A DNA stretch of 64,000 nt. It comes from Thiobacillus sp. Its GTDB lineage: Bacteria > Pseudomonadota > Gammaproteobacteria > Burkholderiales > Thiobacillaceae. This document shows, piece after piece, positions 8,051 through 21,351 of this stretch (its first letter is position 1; each line of letters begins with the position of its first letter). The position numbers and the translations under genes were made by a program. The notes beneath the pieces were generated by a model. It did not search any database. It was given only the letters and a program-made list of their open reading frames with translations, and was not told where the DNA came from. Location of the stretch: the NCBI GenBank assembly GCA_019459055.1, contig JAIBEI010000047.1, forward strand, positions 1 to 64,000, given 5' to 3'.

Positions 8051-8301
8051 GAAATAAATCAGCGTTTCCCTTATCAGGATAGGAAAACCGCGCATTTATT
8101 TGGAACCCCAGGAATTTCCCCCGGCAATCCCACTCCCACCTCAGTCCCGGTCCGCGCGGAAACCCTTGGCCGCCATGGCCTTGCTTGAGGCCGTCATTGC
8201 CGCACGCGGCCCGAGGGATTAAAATGCCGCACTTTTCGCTTAAATTTTTGTTTTGCGGCTTGCCCCATGGGCAGGCCGCTGTTGCCTGAGCATACGGAAC
8301 C

Positions 8302-14216
<5,915 letters not shown>

Positions 14217-14224
14217 CCCACGGC

Positions 14225-14256
14225 GGGCGCGAGGCGGTTTAGCCGCCATCGCGCCC
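14225..14256 (+). terminator. GC-rich hairpin after gltD
   Basis: GGGCGCG (14225-14231) pairs with CGCGCCC (14250-14256), enclosing a second stem GGCGG/CCGCC. There is no T run, so it may be a factor-dependent pause or mRNA 3' stabiliser rather than a classical intrinsic terminator. Confidence 0.45.
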
Positions 14257-14293
14257 CCACACGGGGTACGCTAAGACATTGCCACCCACCCCC

Positions 14294-15727
14294 ATGCTTT
14301 CCGGACTTTATTACCCCCGTTCCTTCACCATCCTGGTCATCGTCGCCATGGGTGTGCTGATCGTGCCGCTGGCGAGCGGCCTGATCAACGCGGTGCACGT
14401 GCTGCAGGGCGTCGCCGACACCCAGCGCCAGTTCACCCGCAACAGCCTCGCCGTCACGCGCGACGTGCGGCAGATCTCCGAATCGGTGAGCCAGTTGCAG
14501 CGCACTGCCGGGCAGTACCACTTGCTGCAGGACGCCGAATTCGCGCCCGCCCTGCGGACCCGCTACGACGAGCTGCAAACCCTGCTGGCACAACTCGACG
14601 GCGAACTCGCCGATGCGCCGGCACGCGCCACGCTGGCCGCGCTCGAGACACGCAGCCGCACGCTATACCGCCTGCTGCAACCCGGAGAATTTCTCGACAG
14701 CGCGCGCTTCAATGCGCTCGAGCCTGCGTTCGACGCGCTGCATGTCAATACGCGCGCTCTGCTCGCCGAGACCGACGCCGCGGTGCAAAGCGAATTGCAG
14801 GCGCTGGAAGAGACCGTGCAAGCCACCCGCCAGCGGCTGATCGTGCTGGCGCTGGCACTGATTCCGCTGACGCTGCTTTTGGCTGCGGTGTTTTCCTGGA
14901 TGATCAACCGCCCGATCAAGCAGCTCAAGGCCTCGATCCAGCAGCTCGGCCAGGCCGATCTGCGACCGCTGCGGGCGATCAGCGGGCCACAGGACATCGT
15001 CGAGCTGGGGCGTGAAATCGACTGGCTGCGCCAGCGTCTGCAGGCGCTGGAGGACCAGAAGCTGCGCTTTTTGCGCCACGTGTCGCACGAACTGAAAACA
15101 CCGCTGGCGTCTCTGCGCGAAGGCGTCGCACTGCTGAACGACGAGCTGGCAGGCAGCCTCAACGCGCGCCAGCGCAGCATCGTCACTATCATGGACAGCG
15201 CCAGCCGAGACCTACAAAAACGCATTGAAGACCTGATCCGCTACAGCGGTATGATGCGCGACGCCACCCTGCGGCCCACCGGCGAGCATGCGCTGGCGGA
15301 CGTGCTCGCCGGCGTGCTGGCGCGGCAACGGCTGGCTCTCGACGCGCGCGGCTTTCAGGTCGAGGCGCAGCTGAATGCCCCCATCGTGCACTGCGATCGC
15401 AGCCAGCTGGAAACCGTTCTGGACAACCTGCTGTCCAATGCGATCAAATTCAGTCCCGAGGGGGGGCGCATCCTGGTGAAGAGCGAGCCGCTCGACAACG
15501 CAGTCGCGCTGTGGGTGTGCGACCAAGGCGAAGGCATACCCGAAGCCGAGCGCAGTCGCGTCTTCGAGCCGTTTTTCCAGGGCGCGCGCCAGCCCGCCAG
15601 CACGGTCAAGGGCAGCGGACTGGGCCTGTCGATCGTGCGCGAATCGATGCTGGCTGCGGGCGGTGGCGTTGAGGCGGTCGATTGTCCGCCGTGGTCGACC
15701 TGTTTTCGTTTAACCTGGCCTGTTTAA
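14294..15727 (+). CDS. glrK: Sensor histidine kinase GlrK/QseE
   Basis: 477 aa inner-membrane kinase. A first membrane segment (about residues 8-30), a periplasmic helical region rich in Q/R/L, a second segment near residues 185-205 and a HAMP-like linker are followed by the H-box H-E-L-K-T-P with His265, an N-box (N-L-L-S-N-A-I-K-F), G1 (D-Q-G-E-G-I-P) and G2 (G-S-G-L-G-L-S). The family senses envelope state and phosphorylates GlrR. The ATG at 14294 is taken; an in-frame TTG at 14279 is possible. Gene order glrK-qseG-glrR matches enterobacteria and supports the name. Confidence 0.88.
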   Translation: MLSGLYYPRSFTILVIVAMGVLIVPLASGLINAVHVLQGVADTQRQFTRNSLAVTRDVRQISESVSQLQRTAGQYHLLQDAEFAPALRTRYDELQTLLAQLDGELADAPARATLAALETRSRTLYRLLQPGEFLDSARFNALEPAFDALHVNTRALLAETDAAVQSELQALEETVQATRQRLIVLALALIPLTLLLAAVFSWMINRPIKQLKASIQQLGQADLRPLRAISGPQDIVELGREIDWLRQRLQALEDQKLRFLRHVSHELKTPLASLREGVALLNDELAGSLNARQRSIVTIMDSASRDLQKRIEDLIRYSGMMRDATLRPTGEHALADVLAGVLARQRLALDARGFQVEAQLNAPIVHCDRSQLETVLDNLLSNAIKFSPEGGRILVKSEPLDNAVALWVCDQGEGIPEAERSRVFEPFFQGARQPASTVKGSGLGLSIVRESMLAAGGGVEAVDCPPWSTCFRLTWPV

Positions 15728-15735
15728 ATGCCGCA

Positions 15736-16224
15736 ATGACGTTCAAATCCACCTTTCTTGCCGGGCTGTTGCTGACGCTGGGCGCCTGTGCCGCCGTGTC
15801 CGAGCTCCCAACAACAGCGGCCATCCCTGCGACAACCACCGCCCAGCCAACCAGACTGAACGCGACAGCACTGCTGAGCGAGTTGACGCGGGTGGCATCG
15901 CTGTCGCCCGAACAGCGACGCCATGAACTGGCTGGGCTGGAGGGCGAGCGCCTCGACGACGCCCGGCGTTTTCAGTTGGCCGCCCTGCTGGAGCGCGAGG
16001 ACAGCGTGGAAGCGCTCGAACGCAGCCTGAAAACGCTGGGTTCGATCACCGACCTGCATCCCCGCGCCCAACCGTTGACCGAACTGATGAGAAAGTCGCT
16101 CAAGGCGCGTATCGAGCTCAAGCAGCAGACCGCGCGCACGCAGGAATTGCAGGACAAGCTCGACCAGATCAAGGCGCTGGAAAAATCGCTGCAACAGCGC
16201 AACATCCCCGACAAGACACCATGA
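15736..16224 (+). CDS. qseG: QseG-like outer-membrane lipoprotein
   Basis: 162 aa. It starts with a lipoprotein signal: a lysine, a hydrophobic core and the lipobox L-T-L-G-A-C with the lipidated Cys near residue 18. The mature part is helical, with predicted coiled coil at the C-terminus (L-K-Q-Q-T-A-R-T-Q-E-L-Q-D-K-L-D). In enterobacteria QseG is the middle gene between the kinase and regulator and controls kinase activity. Sequence similarity is weak by eye, so the name rests on position, size and lipobox. I placed the start at 15736 rather than an upstream in-frame ATG because the signal peptide then begins at Met1. The stop overlaps glrR (ATGA). Confidence 0.75.
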   Translation: MTFKSTFLAGLLLTLGACAAVSELPTTAAIPATTTAQPTRLNATALLSELTRVASLSPEQRRHELAGLEGERLDDARRFQLAALLEREDSVEALERSLKTLGSITDLHPRAQPLTELMRKSLKARIELKQQTARTQELQDKLDQIKALEKSLQQRNIPDKTP

Positions 16225-17570
16225 AAAAGCCCTGCATTCTAGTGGTCGACGATGACGCGTCGCTGCGCGAGTTGATCACGCTGCGACTGGAAGCCAATGG
16301 CTTCCGGGTCGAAGCGGTCGACAGCGGCGAAGCCGCGCTCACACAGTTGGCGCTGGCGCGCCCCGAAGCCGTGCTGACCGACATGCAGATGGGTGGCATG
16401 GACGGCATGGCGCTGTTTCGCGCCATCCATGCGCGCGACCCGGCGTTGCCGGTGATCGTGCTGACTGCGCACGGCACCATTCCGGACGCGGTGGCCGCCA
16501 CCCAGCAGGGGCTGTTCGGCTACCTGACCAAGCCCTATGACGCCGCCACCCTGATCAGTCTGCTGAAACGCGCCACCCGCCTTACGGGCAGCAGTACCGA
16601 AGCCAACAGCGACAGCTGGCGCAGCGAGATCATCACCGCCAGCCCGGCCATGGACGTGCTGCTGGCCGAAGCCCGGCTGGCCGCGCAAAGCGATGCATCG
16701 GTCTTGATCCAGGGGGAGTCGGGCACCGGCAAGGAACTGCTGGCACGCGCCATTCATCGCGCCAGCCCGCGTCACGGTAGGCCCTTCGTCGCGATCAACT
16801 GTGGCGCGATTCCGGCTGAACTGCTCGAATCGGAACTGTTCGGCCATGTGAAGGGCGCCTTCACCGGCGCGGCGCGCGACCACCTCGGCCTGTTCCTGAG
16901 CGCCGAGGGCGGCACCGTGCTGCTTGACGAGATCGGCGACATGCCCGCGCAGCTGCAGGTCAAGCTGCTGCGCGTGCTGCAGGAAGGCGAGGTGCGGCCG
17001 GTCGGCGCGACCGAAACACGGCCCGTCGACGTACGCATTCTGTCGGCCACCCACCGCAATCTGGAGGAGGCGATCGCCAGCGCCGAATTCCGCGAAGACC
17101 TGTATTACCGCCTCAACGTCGTCACCCTGACGCTGCCGCCCTTACGCGAGCGGCGCGAGGACATTCCACTGCTGGCGCGGCATTTCCTTACGGTGCTGAC
17201 GGAAAAATACCGCCGCCGCATCCATGGCTTTGCGCCAGACGCGCTCGACATGCTGACGGCGGCCGACTGGCCGGGCAACATCCGCCAGTTGCACAACGTG
17301 CTGGAGCAATGCATCGCGCTGTGCACCACCTCGACCATCCCGGCCAGCCTGGTGGCGCGCGCCCTGCGCGACAAACCGGCCGAGATCCAGCCTCTGGCCG
17401 AAGCACGCTCGACGTTCGAGCGCGATTATCTGATTTCGCTGCTGAAGCTCACCCGCGGCCAGGTCAGCGAAGTGGCGCGGCTGGCCGGACGCAACCGCAC
17501 CGAGGTATACCGGCTGCTGCAACGCCATGGCCTCACCCCCGCGCTGTTCAAGGACCGCGACGACGCTTGA
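16221..17570 (+). CDS. glrR: Sigma-54-dependent response regulator GlrR/QseF
   Basis: 449 aa. The receiver domain has the phospho-acceptor Asp54 (L-T-D-M-Q-M). The AAA+ activator domain has an intact Walker A G-E-S-G-T-G-K-E (165-172), the sigma-54-contacting loop G-A-F-T-G-A (212-217) and a Walker B (L-L-D-E-I-G-D). The C-terminal HTH contains G-R-N-R-T-E-V-Y-R-L-L. Known homologues bind TGTC-N10-GACA and drive sigma-54 promoters. Exactly such sites and promoters lie immediately downstream in this window. It overlaps qseG by 4 bases. Confidence 0.93.
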   Translation: MKKPCILVVDDDASLRELITLRLEANGFRVEAVDSGEAALTQLALARPEAVLTDMQMGGMDGMALFRAIHARDPALPVIVLTAHGTIPDAVAATQQGLFGYLTKPYDAATLISLLKRATRLTGSSTEANSDSWRSEIITASPAMDVLLAEARLAAQSDASVLIQGESGTGKELLARAIHRASPRHGRPFVAINCGAIPAELLESELFGHVKGAFTGAARDHLGLFLSAEGGTVLLDEIGDMPAQLQVKLLRVLQEGEVRPVGATETRPVDVRILSATHRNLEEAIASAEFREDLYYRLNVVTLTLPPLRERREDIPLLARHFLTVLTEKYRRRIHGFAPDALDMLTAADWPGNIRQLHNVLEQCIALCTTSTIPASLVARALRDKPAEIQPLAEARSTFERDYLISLLKLTRGQVSEVARLAGRNRTEVYRLLQRHGLTPALFKDRDDA

Positions 17571-17571
17571 G

Positions 17572-17589
17572 TGTCAGGCATCTGCGACG
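17572..17589. promoter_or_regulatory. GlrR-type operator (TGTC-N10-GACG)
   Basis: TGTC at 17572-17575, ten bases, then GACG at 17586-17589: seven of eight positions of the known GlrR consensus TGTC-N10-GACA. It lies about 73 bases upstream of the -24 element at 17663, a normal distance for an enhancer-type activator site. Confidence 0.6.
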
Positions 17590-17662
17590 CCTTCCCTGGC
17601 GCGGAGGCGGCCGATTCCCGTACCGTCGCCCCATCCATTTGATTCAAAATACTTTTCTTGAT

Positions 17663-17678
17663 TGGCACGGCCTCTGCT
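17663..17678 (+). promoter_or_regulatory. Sigma-54 promoter upstream of the DUF1328 gene
   Basis: TGGCACGGCCTCTGCT gives GG at 17664-17665 and GC at 17676-17677 with exactly 10 bases between, the canonical -24/-12 spacing. The -24 half is a perfect TGGCACG; the -12 half is CTGCT instead of TTGCT. The downstream ATG is 53 bases away and a GlrR-type box lies upstream. Confidence 0.8.
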
Positions 17679-17730
17679 TTAGGGGGATACCGCCTTTTGG
17701 CGCGCTTATCAACCCCAAGAGGAGGACACC

Positions 17731-17898
17731 ATGTTTGAATGGGCCGTTACGTTTCTGACTATTGCAATCATCGCCGGAATTTTCGGTTTTGCCGGGCTGA
17801 CGGGCACCGCTGCCTGGATCGCCAAAGCGCTGTTCGTCGTCGGTCTGGTGGTGTTTCTCGTGCTGTTGGTCTCGGGCCGCCGCCCGCCAGCCCTTTAA
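17731..17898 (+). CDS. DUF1328 small membrane protein (YtjA family)
   Basis: 55 aa, two hydrophobic segments (residues about 5-24 and 28-48) joined by a small polar turn G-L-T-G-T-A. It matches the DUF1328/YtjA family of tiny inner-membrane proteins linked to envelope stress. A strong ribosome-binding site (GAGGAGG) precedes the ATG. It lies behind a sigma-54 promoter and a GlrR-type box, so it is a likely GlrR target. An intrinsic terminator follows. Confidence 0.85.
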   Translation: MFEWAVTFLTIAIIAGIFGFAGLTGTAAWIAKALFVVGLVVFLVLLVSGRRPPAL

Positions 17899-17915
17899 AA
17901 CGCTCGTTGCACAGG

Positions 17916-17941
17916 AAAGGGGAGCTTGCCTCCCCTTTTTG
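17916..17941 (+). terminator. Intrinsic terminator after the DUF1328 gene
   Basis: A 9-bp perfect stem AAAGGGGAG / CTCCCCTTT with loop CTTGC is followed by further T residues. It isolates the DUF1328 transcript from the downstream EF-hand unit. Confidence 0.85.
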
Positions 17942-17960
17942 ATTGCCTGTTTTCCGTGGC

Positions 17961-17978
17961 TGTCGCCGATGGCCGACA
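17961..17978. promoter_or_regulatory. GlrR-type operator (perfect TGTC-N10-GACA)
   Basis: TGTCGCCGATGGCCGACA: both half sites match the GlrR consensus fully and the whole is nearly palindromic. It lies about 165 bases upstream of the -24 element at 18126. Confidence 0.75.
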
Positions 17979-18024
17979 AAATAATTCAATAAGAACAACC
18001 GCCTAACAAATCCCATCCGGATCC

Positions 18025-18042
18025 GTCGCCGACAGGCGACAT
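18025..18042. promoter_or_regulatory. GlrR-type operator (CGTC-N10-GACA)
   Basis: CGTCGCCGACAGGCGACA: seven of eight consensus positions and 14 of 18 bases identical to the site at 17961. Centre-to-centre distance to that site is 64 bases. Together they form a tandem pair upstream of the sigma-54 promoter at 18126. Confidence 0.7.
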
Positions 18043-18125
18043 ATCGACCGCCCATGCGGACGCAACGCTGCGCCCCGAACCGTAAAAATCATCCACCAAC
18101 TTGTTTTTATTAGAAAAAATAGAGC

Positions 18126-18141
18126 TGGCACGGTCGTCGCT
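18126..18141 (+). promoter_or_regulatory. Sigma-54 promoter upstream of the first EF-hand gene
   Basis: TGGCACGGTCGTCGCT: GG at 18127-18128, ten bases, GC at 18139-18140. The -24 half is perfect TGGCACG; the -12 half is TCGCT rather than TTGCT. It is 58 bases upstream of the ATG at 18199 and is preceded by two GlrR-type boxes and an AT-rich stretch (18100-18122) suited to DNA bending. Confidence 0.8.
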
Positions 18142-18198
18142 TTACCCCTCCTTGAGTGCGTCTGCATTCGTAATGACTCAACCATTAAGGAGCGAAAC

Positions 18199-18468
18199 AT
18201 GAAATTCATTCACCCCAACTTTCTGACCCTCACGCTTGCCGGTCTACTGAGCGCCGCCTCGGCCTCTGTCTTGGCCCAATCCACGCCCGGAACCTCCTTT
18301 TCCCCCGCCCCGAGCGCACCCAGCTTCCAAAGCGTCGACAGCAATAACGACGGCAAAATCAGCCTGGAGGAATACAAGGCTCTGGGCGGAAACGAACAGA
18401 TCTTCGCCAAAATCGACGCCAACCAGGACAAGTACCTGAGCAAGGACGAATTCGCCAAGCAAGGCTAG
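18199..18468 (+). CDS. Secreted EF-hand protein 1
   Basis: 89 aa. A Sec signal peptide (about residues 1-26, cleavage after A-S-V-L-A-Q or nearby) precedes a proline-rich linker and two calcium-binding loops: D-S-N-N-D-G-K-I-S-L-E-E and D-A-N-Q-D-K-Y-L-S-K-D-E, each with acidic residues at loop positions 1, 3, 5 and 12. The protein is predicted periplasmic and to bind Ca2+. It shares length, signal peptide and loops with the next gene, so the two are tandem paralogues. Transcription is probably from the sigma-54 promoter at 18126 under GlrR control. Confidence 0.85.
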   Translation: MKFIHPNFLTLTLAGLLSAASASVLAQSTPGTSFSPAPSAPSFQSVDSNNDGKISLEEYKALGGNEQIFAKIDANQDKYLSKDEFAKQG

Positions 18469-18540
18469 GCAAGTCCAGCACCAAACCCTGCTGACCTGGG
18501 TATTTATTTTGTTGAACCATTACATTGATCGGAGCTAGAC

Positions 18541-18813
18541 ATGAAATCCATTCACCCCCGCGTACTGACCCTCACACTCGCCGGGCTGCTGGGCGCCTCG
18601 GCGTCTGCCTTGGCCCAACCCATGCCCGAGGCCGCCCCCGCCACCGGTGCACCCAGCTTCCAGAGCATGGACAGCAATGGCGACGGCAAAATCAGCTTGA
18701 CGGAATTCAAGGCTAAGGGCGGAGATGATCGTATCTTCACCAAACTCGACACCGACCAGGACAAGGGTCTGAGCCAGGATGAGTTCGCCAAGCTGGGCAA
18801 GCCGAGCGCCTAA
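18541..18813 (+). CDS. Secreted EF-hand protein 2 (paralogue)
   Basis: 90 aa. It has the same design as the gene 72 bases upstream: signal peptide ending near A-S-A-L-A-Q, short Pro/Ala linker, then EF loops D-S-N-G-D-G-K-I-S-L-T-E and D-T-D-Q-D-K-G-L-S-Q-D-E. Sequence identity to the first copy is high, indicating a tandem duplication. CGGAGC precedes the ATG. No separate promoter is evident in the 72-base gap, and no terminator separates them, so read-through from the sigma-54 promoter is likely. Confidence 0.85.
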   Translation: MKSIHPRVLTLTLAGLLGASASALAQPMPEAAPATGAPSFQSMDSNGDGKISLTEFKAKGGDDRIFTKLDTDQDKGLSQDEFAKLGKPSA

Positions 18814-18948
18814 CATACGGCGACTGCGCTGGGCAGTCGGGAGCGGGACAGTGGTCCGCAACGGCTGCTGATCAAACGCGAACCACCGACTCCCAGCCAG
18901 CCGGCGATGAATCCTTCACAACCGGCACATGAATCCAGGAGAACTGAT

Positions 18949-19308
18949 ATGAGCAAAACCATGCCACACCTCAATGACGAGCACATGCAGCTGTATGAAT
19001 GGAGCGGGACCGGAATCGGGGGGACATCCATCCCGGCCAAGTCGAAACGCACCCATCCCTGGCGAGCCTCCTACGCTGTGCTGGGCGTACTGACCAGCCT
19101 GCTGGTCCTGAACGGCTGCGACAACCCGGACTCCGCAGAGCAGGCGAGCGAACAGATCGAGCGGAGAATGAAGGATCGGCCGCTATATGACGACGCCGCC
19201 AACCAGCCCATGCCTGGGGCGGAGGCGGGCGCACCGGCTGCAGACGAAGCGCCCGCGCAGCCGGGCAAAGCGATCGAGCCACCCGGAGAAGGCCAACCAA
19301 CGCAGTGA
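18949..19308 (+). CDS. Membrane-anchored hypothetical protein with internal lipobox-like motif
   Basis: 119 aa; no family recognised. About 42 polar residues precede a hydrophobic segment (residues about 42-57) that ends in L-V-L-N-G-C, a lipobox-like sequence. The remainder is acidic and Pro/Ala-rich, low in structure. The start at 18949 has AGGAGA seven bases upstream; an in-frame ATG at 18907 lacks one. The long N-terminal stretch before the hydrophobic core is unusual for a lipoprotein, so it could instead be a single-span membrane protein. It follows the EF-hand genes in the same direction and is closed by a strong terminator. Confidence 0.6.
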   Translation: MSKTMPHLNDEHMQLYEWSGTGIGGTSIPAKSKRTHPWRASYAVLGVLTSLLVLNGCDNPDSAEQASEQIERRMKDRPLYDDAANQPMPGAEAGAPAADEAPAQPGKAIEPPGEGQPTQ

Positions 19309-19325
19309 CCGGCCGTGTCCATAAA

Positions 19326-19356
19326 AAAGGCCGGGCGCATCATGCGCCCGGCCTTT
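19326..19356. terminator. Bidirectional intrinsic terminator
   Basis: A perfect 14-bp stem (AAAGGCCGGGCGCA with TGCGCCCGGCCTTT) and a three-base loop lie between convergent genes. A-rich and T-rich flanks allow termination from both sides. Confidence 0.9.
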
Positions 19357-19376
19357 CACGTTCATACCATCCGCGG

Positions 19377-20525
19377 TCAGAACGTATGGCTGTACATCAG
19401 CTGCCAGTTGATCTGGCTGTGGTCAATGCTCATGCCGCTACCCGCCGTCACGCTCACCTCCGGCACATAGCTTAGGCCAAAGTTAAGCGCGGATTGCTTG
19501 CTGAAGGCATAGCCGAATCCCGCCGTGTAGTGGTCTTCCATGATCGCCGGCCACAGATAATTGACGAACGCGTCCGGGATCGGATTCTCGCCATGGTTGT
19601 AGCCGACGCGGCCGGTGACGGCGTCGCTGAACCGGTAGGCGAGGCCCAGCGACAGCACGATCTGGTCGTCCCAGTCCTGCTGGAACGGCGCAACGACCAT
19701 GTCATTCTGGTAAATGGTCACCGTATTCATGCTGCTGCCCCACATCACGTCCTTGACGTCGGCCGCGACCATCAGCCGCTCGCTCGCCTGCCAGGCAAGG
19801 CCGAGGCCGAGCATGGCCGGCATGTCGAAGCCGGTCACCTTATAGTCGTCGTCCTTGAGGTCGGGCAGGTTGGCGGCGGTCTGGTAGACGCCGCCGACGG
19901 TCAGGGCATCGTTGAGCCTGTAGGTGAAGCCGAGCTTGGCCGCCACGCTGTAGCCCTTGGCGGCGCCGGTGAAGTCGCTGTCGTCCTTGAAATCGATCTC
20001 CTTGCCCGGATTGAAGGGGTTGAGATCGGCGACCAGATCCATCCCCGCCCACACCACGTCGACGCTGCCGCCGATGTTGAAGCGCGGGTTGACGCTGTAG
20101 GCGAGCGGGAAGATCACCCGGCCCACGCCTACCTGCGCCATGTCGCCATTGGCGTATTCGGTGCCCATTCCGCCCTGGCCGTAGATCCCCGCGCCATAGA
20201 CCAGATTGCCCTGCTTCTTCACGTAGCCGATGGCCGGCATGTAGAAGGCGTCGGCCTCGGATTTGCCCATCCCCATCGATGTTTCCAGGTCCGGGCCGAC
20301 GAAACCCACCATCACGTCGAGCCGGCTGCCGTCCGCCATCAGGCCGAGCGTGGCCGGGTTGTTCGCCAACGCGGCGGTGCCGTTGTCGTAGGCCATGGCG
20401 GCCCCGCCCATGCCTGCGGCGATCGGGCCGTAGCCCTCCATGACCATGCCGTTGGTGGCCATGACCAGGCTGGGAGCAACCAGTCCCACCGCGGCAAGCG
20501 TGGCCGCAAGTTTGTTTCGTTGCAT
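19377..20525 (-). CDS. OmpP1/FadL-family outer-membrane transport protein
   Basis: 382 aa. A Sec signal peptide (Met to about residue 23, ending V-M-A-T) is followed by the FadL hatch-like N-terminus N-G-x-x-x-E-G-Y-G and the A-L-A-N-N-P-A-T motif, then alternating beta-strand sequence, ending in an aromatic Phe as outer-membrane barrels do. The family takes up hydrophobic compounds such as fatty acids or aromatics. I chose the ATG at 20525, which has AGGAGAC upstream; a longer open frame to 20687 lacks a signal peptide at its start. The gene is divergent from the 133-aa gene at 20794. Confidence 0.9.
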   Translation of the reverse strand: MQRNKLAATLAAVGLVAPSLVMATNGMVMEGYGPIAAGMGGAAMAYDNGTAALANNPATLGLMADGSRLDVMVGFVGPDLETSMGMGKSEADAFYMPAIGYVKKQGNLVYGAGIYGQGGMGTEYANGDMAQVGVGRVIFPLAYSVNPRFNIGGSVDVVWAGMDLVADLNPFNPGKEIDFKDDSDFTGAAKGYSVAAKLGFTYRLNDALTVGGVYQTAANLPDLKDDDYKVTGFDMPAMLGLGLAWQASERLMVAADVKDVMWGSSMNTVTIYQNDMVVAPFQQDWDDQIVLSLGLAYRFSDAVTGRVGYNHGENPIPDAFVNYLWPAIMEDHYTAGFGYAFSKQSALNFGLSYVPEVSVTAGSGMSIDHSQINWQLMYSHTF

Positions 20526-20793
20526 CGGGGGTCTCCTGAGATGCGGATTAATGATTAGAAAAGGCGAAGATTCTAACCCACTAACGCGGGCGCTCCCCAA
20601 ACTTGAGCCATGGCTTTTTCGTTGCAGCACCCGTGGCGGAGGCATGGCCGCGTCCCGCCCGCAGCCAGCGGTAACAAAGCGATACACCTTGTTACCCGCC
20701 CCACACGTGCCGCTTACACCACGCCCCTACTCTGCGGGTGTCCGCTGGCGCAACGATCCGGCGACACCCCACCACTGAAACAGGAGCGACACC
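20526..20793. promoter_or_regulatory. Divergent intergenic region with possible sigma-54 site and operator
   Basis: On the plus strand TGGCTTTTTCGTTGCA (20611-20626) has GG-N10-GC spacing and a perfect TTGCA -12 half, but a weak -24 half (TGGCTT) and no TGTC-N10-GACA box upstream. GGTAACAA / TTGTTACC (20670-20677 with 20689-20696) is an 8-bp inverted repeat that could be an operator. GGGTGTC/GACACCC (20736-20742 with 20763-20769) can form a leader stem-loop ahead of the 20794 gene. Confidence 0.4.
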
Positions 20794-21195
20794 ATGAAAA
20801 GCATTTCGATGAAAAAAGCCTTCGGCGTTCTGGCGCTGGGCGCCTTGGGCCTGATGACCACCGGCGCACAGGCCGCCTGGGACCGTGGCGGCCAGAACCA
20901 CGCGCCGACGTATCAGCAAACCAGGGCGTATAGCCAGCAGATCAACGCACGCCAGGATCGTCAGGTGCAGCGCATCCGCGCTGGCCAGCGCGCGGGCCAT
21001 CTGACCCGATTCGAATTCCGCGAATTGATGCAGGAACAGCACAAAATCCACGCCATGGGACAACGTTTCCGCGAAGATGGTGTGATCGACGCCCGCGAAT
21101 TCAGGCGCCTCGATCACGCGCTGGACAGGGCGGATCGCAATATCCGGGCGGAAAAGCATGACCGCCAGGCCTACGGCCAGAACCCCGGGTATTAG
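20794..21195 (+). CDS. Secreted basic hypothetical protein
   Basis: 133 aa. It has an N-terminal signal peptide (two Met starts, residues 1 and 6; cleavage near G-A-Q-A-A at about residue 27). The mature part is rich in Arg, Gln and His and helical. Residues 90-101 (F-R-E-D-G-V-I-D-A-R-E-F) resemble a degenerate EF-hand-type loop with the spacing of acidic residues partly lost. I do not recognise the family beyond such periplasmic proteins in betaproteobacteria. CAGGAGCG precedes the first ATG. Function unknown. Confidence 0.65.
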   Translation: MKSISMKKAFGVLALGALGLMTTGAQAAWDRGGQNHAPTYQQTRAYSQQINARQDRQVQRIRAGQRAGHLTRFEFRELMQEQHKIHAMGQRFREDGVIDAREFRRLDHALDRADRNIRAEKHDRQAYGQNPGY

Positions 21196-21196
21196 C

Positions 21197-21310
21197 AGCC
21201 TGTCGTGCAGCGGCCGGCCGAAATGGTGCCGCCGATCACCACGCCGATCGCGTCGCGGTTGCCGTAGTCGCGGTCATAGGCCACGCGGCCGGGAGCGCCA
21301 AGCCTGCTAA
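21197..21310 (-). pseudogene. Possible C-terminal remnant of a glycine-zipper protein
   Basis: On the minus strand this gap reads [22 protein letters not shown] then a stop after T-G-C. The glycine-spaced tail looks like the end of a glycine-zipper envelope protein. There is no credible start or signal peptide, since the frame runs back into hemE. It could be a decayed gene or coincidence. Confidence 0.25.
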
Positions 21311-21351
21311 AATGCCGGCTTTGCATCCCGGCCATATTTTGTGGCACAGCC

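Noticed and set aside
6977-8188. 403-codon plus-strand frame over the EEP hydrolase
   Set aside because: The minus-strand frame carries the EEP catalytic motifs and a strong ribosome-binding site, so the plus frame is a shadow.
17571-17730. A glmY-like small RNA downstream of glrR
   Set aside because: The sigma-54 promoter at 17663 leads directly into the ribosome-binding site and start of a small membrane protein, leaving no room for a separate RNA with its own terminator.
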